Shown here: positions 5,649 through 6,453 of the stretch, piece by piece
How the letters are laid out: each line of letters starts with the position of its first letter
Position numbering within the stretch: position 1 is the stretch's first letter
DNA from: Patescibacteria group bacterium
GTDB taxonomy: Bacteria; Patescibacteriota; Dojkabacteria; JAKAPS01; JAJZLI01
Assembly (NCBI GenBank): GCA_023380695.1
Contig: JAMCRT010000037.1
Span: forward strand, 1-6,453
Length of the DNA: 6,453 nucleotides
Direction of reading: 5' to 3'
Translations under genes and position numbers: made by a program
Notes under the pieces: model-generated
Seen by the model: only the letters and a program-made list of their open reading frames with translations
Told to the model about the DNA's origin: nothing
The model's database searches: none

Positions 5649-6251
5649 TTATTTAATTATAAAAAATCCTAATTTATAAAACAAAAGAAACATGGATATT
5701 ACTAAAAGAAATCCAGCTACTACCTGTTCAAAATTATGTTTTTTTAAAATTATCCTAGAATATCCAACAATAGGAATAAATGGGAGTACTATTAAAGATA
5801 ACAGTGGGTTGACGAGTAATACCATCACAAAAAGTGAACTTATCATAATAGAATGAAAACTTATTTTCCAAAAAATTGTAATTATATTTGCCAAAACTAT
5901 AATTGCAGTAAACAAATATAAAATAGATATAAAAATAATACTAGTATGTATAAATATTGCAATTATTGTCCCTATTATAAGCCATATTGATATTATAAGA
6001 CCTGATAGCAATCTATCTTTCTTATTTGAAGATAAATCAAAATCAATTTTTGAAAAAACAAATTTATGCCTTATAAATTGTACTAACAGAAAAATTACAA
6101 AATGATGGTAATTCATTGATAAATATAGGAATACAAATAAGAAACTTACTTTTAAATCTAGACCAAATATAATGACAAAGAACATTAATGGTACTATAAA
6201 ATAAAAGTCAAATATTCTAGATATGATTTTTGCAAATAAATATCGGTTCAT
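5649..6251 (-). CDS. PAP2-like membrane phosphatase
   Basis: This 200-residue, very hydrophobic protein has about five to six membrane segments (near 17-32, 35-60, 83-104, 106-127, 134-160 and 178-198). Polar motifs between them resemble the PAP2 (type 2 phosphatidic acid phosphatase) superfamily. The charged NKKDR (76-80) stands for the first motif, KISFHS (129-134) has H133 where PSGH is usual, and GYSRIILKKHNFEQVVAG (163-180) matches SR-x5-H-x3-D with R166 and H172 but Q176 replacing the final Asp. That replacement also occurs in other PAP2-like proteins as I recall. Members of this fold dephosphorylate lipid phosphates, including undecaprenyl diphosphate, which would complement UppS nearby. 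The gene assignment is by motif only and the substrate is inference. It runs toward the tRNA-Ser gene and diverges from the partial gene at the right edge. Confidence 0.65.
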   Translation of the reverse strand: MNRYLFAKIISRIFDFYFIVPLMFFVIIFGLDLKVSFLFVFLYLSMNYHHFVIFLLVQFIRHKFVFSKIDFDLSSNKKDRLLSGLIISIWLIIGTIIAIFIHTSIIFISILYLFTAIIVLANIITIFWKISFHSIMISSLFVMVLLVNPLLSLIVLPFIPIVGYSRIILKKHNFEQVVAGFLLVISMFLLFYKLGFFIIK

Positions 6252-6255
6252 AAGT

Positions 6256-6280
6256 ATTTTACTAAAACTTTTTCATTGTA
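6256..6280 (-). promoter_or_regulatory. Possible promoter of the PAP2-like gene
   Basis: Two minus-strand -10 candidates exist. TAAAAT (6261-6256) ends only 4 nt before the ATG, slightly too close for a full start codon in the RNA. TACAAT (6280-6275) would give a leader of about 17 nt without a Shine-Dalgarno site. The choice between them cannot be made from sequence. Confidence 0.3.
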
Positions 6281-6319
6281 CTATGTTTGCATGTTATAGT
6301 AAACATTGATAATATATTA

Positions 6320-6325
6320 TATAAT
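6320..6325 (+). promoter_or_regulatory. -10 box of the right-edge gene
   Basis: Consensus TATAAT ends 7 nt before the ATG at 6333, so RNA should start within a nucleotide of the start codon. The surroundings are extremely A+T-rich, so chance occurrences of this hexamer are frequent. The position relative to an open frame is what supports it. Confidence 0.45.
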
Positions 6326-6332
6326 TTAACAT

Positions 6333-6453
6333 ATGTTTGATAATCTTACATCAATACTTTCAGGTAATATATTTTCGTATATTATACTTATTATAAATAC
6401 TGTTATCCATTTTTTCCTTTTATTCCTTATTATTATATTTTTGGATAATTTTA
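6333..6453 (+). CDS. N-terminus of a membrane protein (3' cut by window edge)
   Basis: An open frame from ATG at 6333 runs 40 codons to the window end. It begins with a short polar stretch, MFDNLTSILSGNIFS, followed by a long hydrophobic segment (about residues 16-37), which looks like a membrane anchor or first transmembrane helix rather than a cleavable signal, as no cleavage site is seen. It is divergent from the PAP2-like gene and has a -10 box next to its start. Forty residues are too few to name a family. Confidence 0.45.
   Translation, partial: MFDNLTSILSGNIFSYIILIINTVIHFFLLFLIIIFLDNF

Noticed and set aside
1..6453. CRISPR array, insertion sequence, rRNA or a multi-gene defence system
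   Set aside because: There are no regularly spaced repeats, transposase motifs, rRNA segments or defence domains apart from the two TA modules.

Overview
This is a strongly A+T-rich bacterial stretch that reads cleanly in the standard code: every tryptophan is TGG, no in-frame TGA is needed, and every stop I can read is TAA. TATAAT-type -10 boxes identify it as bacterial. Very A+T-rich DNA, CPR-style type II toxin-antitoxin pairs, a divergent UppS, a tRNA gene without an encoded CCA and an almost complete lack of Shine-Dalgarno sequences all fit a Patescibacteria/CPR-like genome. That placement is inference and has not been tested by any search.

Left part (1-1740), small accessory genes: the C-terminal end of a BrnT-type toxin overlaps an intact CopG-type antitoxin. 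A stand-alone isochorismatase-superfamily hydrolase follows. Next comes an intact RelB/DinJ-like antitoxin whose YafQ/RelE-like toxin has decayed, with a lost start codon and a frameshift. A direct-repeat/palindrome region in front of the second antitoxin is a plausible autoregulatory operator.

Central part (1808-5333), envelope glycan genes: an unrecognised 160-residue protein overlaps a polyprenyl-phosphate-type GT2 glycosyltransferase with a membrane tail. Convergent to it is uppS (undecaprenyl diphosphate synthase), and divergent from uppS is a GT4 glycosyltransferase. A long perfect hairpin follows the GT4 gene.

Right part (5555-6453): a tRNA-Ser(GGA) lies just downstream of, and on the same strand as, a PAP2-like membrane phosphatase gene. 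Divergent from that gene is the start of another membrane protein, cut by the window edge.

UppS makes the C55-type lipid carrier diphosphate, a PAP2 enzyme could dephosphorylate it, the GT2 could load a sugar on it and the GT4 could extend a glycan. The window can therefore be read as part of a lipid-carrier glycan pathway interspersed with mobile TA modules.

The most notable global feature is that most genes preceded by a non-coding gap have a -10 box ending only 7-9 nt before the ATG, which predicts leaderless mRNAs. I did not find a convincing new multi-gene system. The unknown 160-residue protein, the decayed toxin beside an intact antitoxin, and the hairpin are the best leads.
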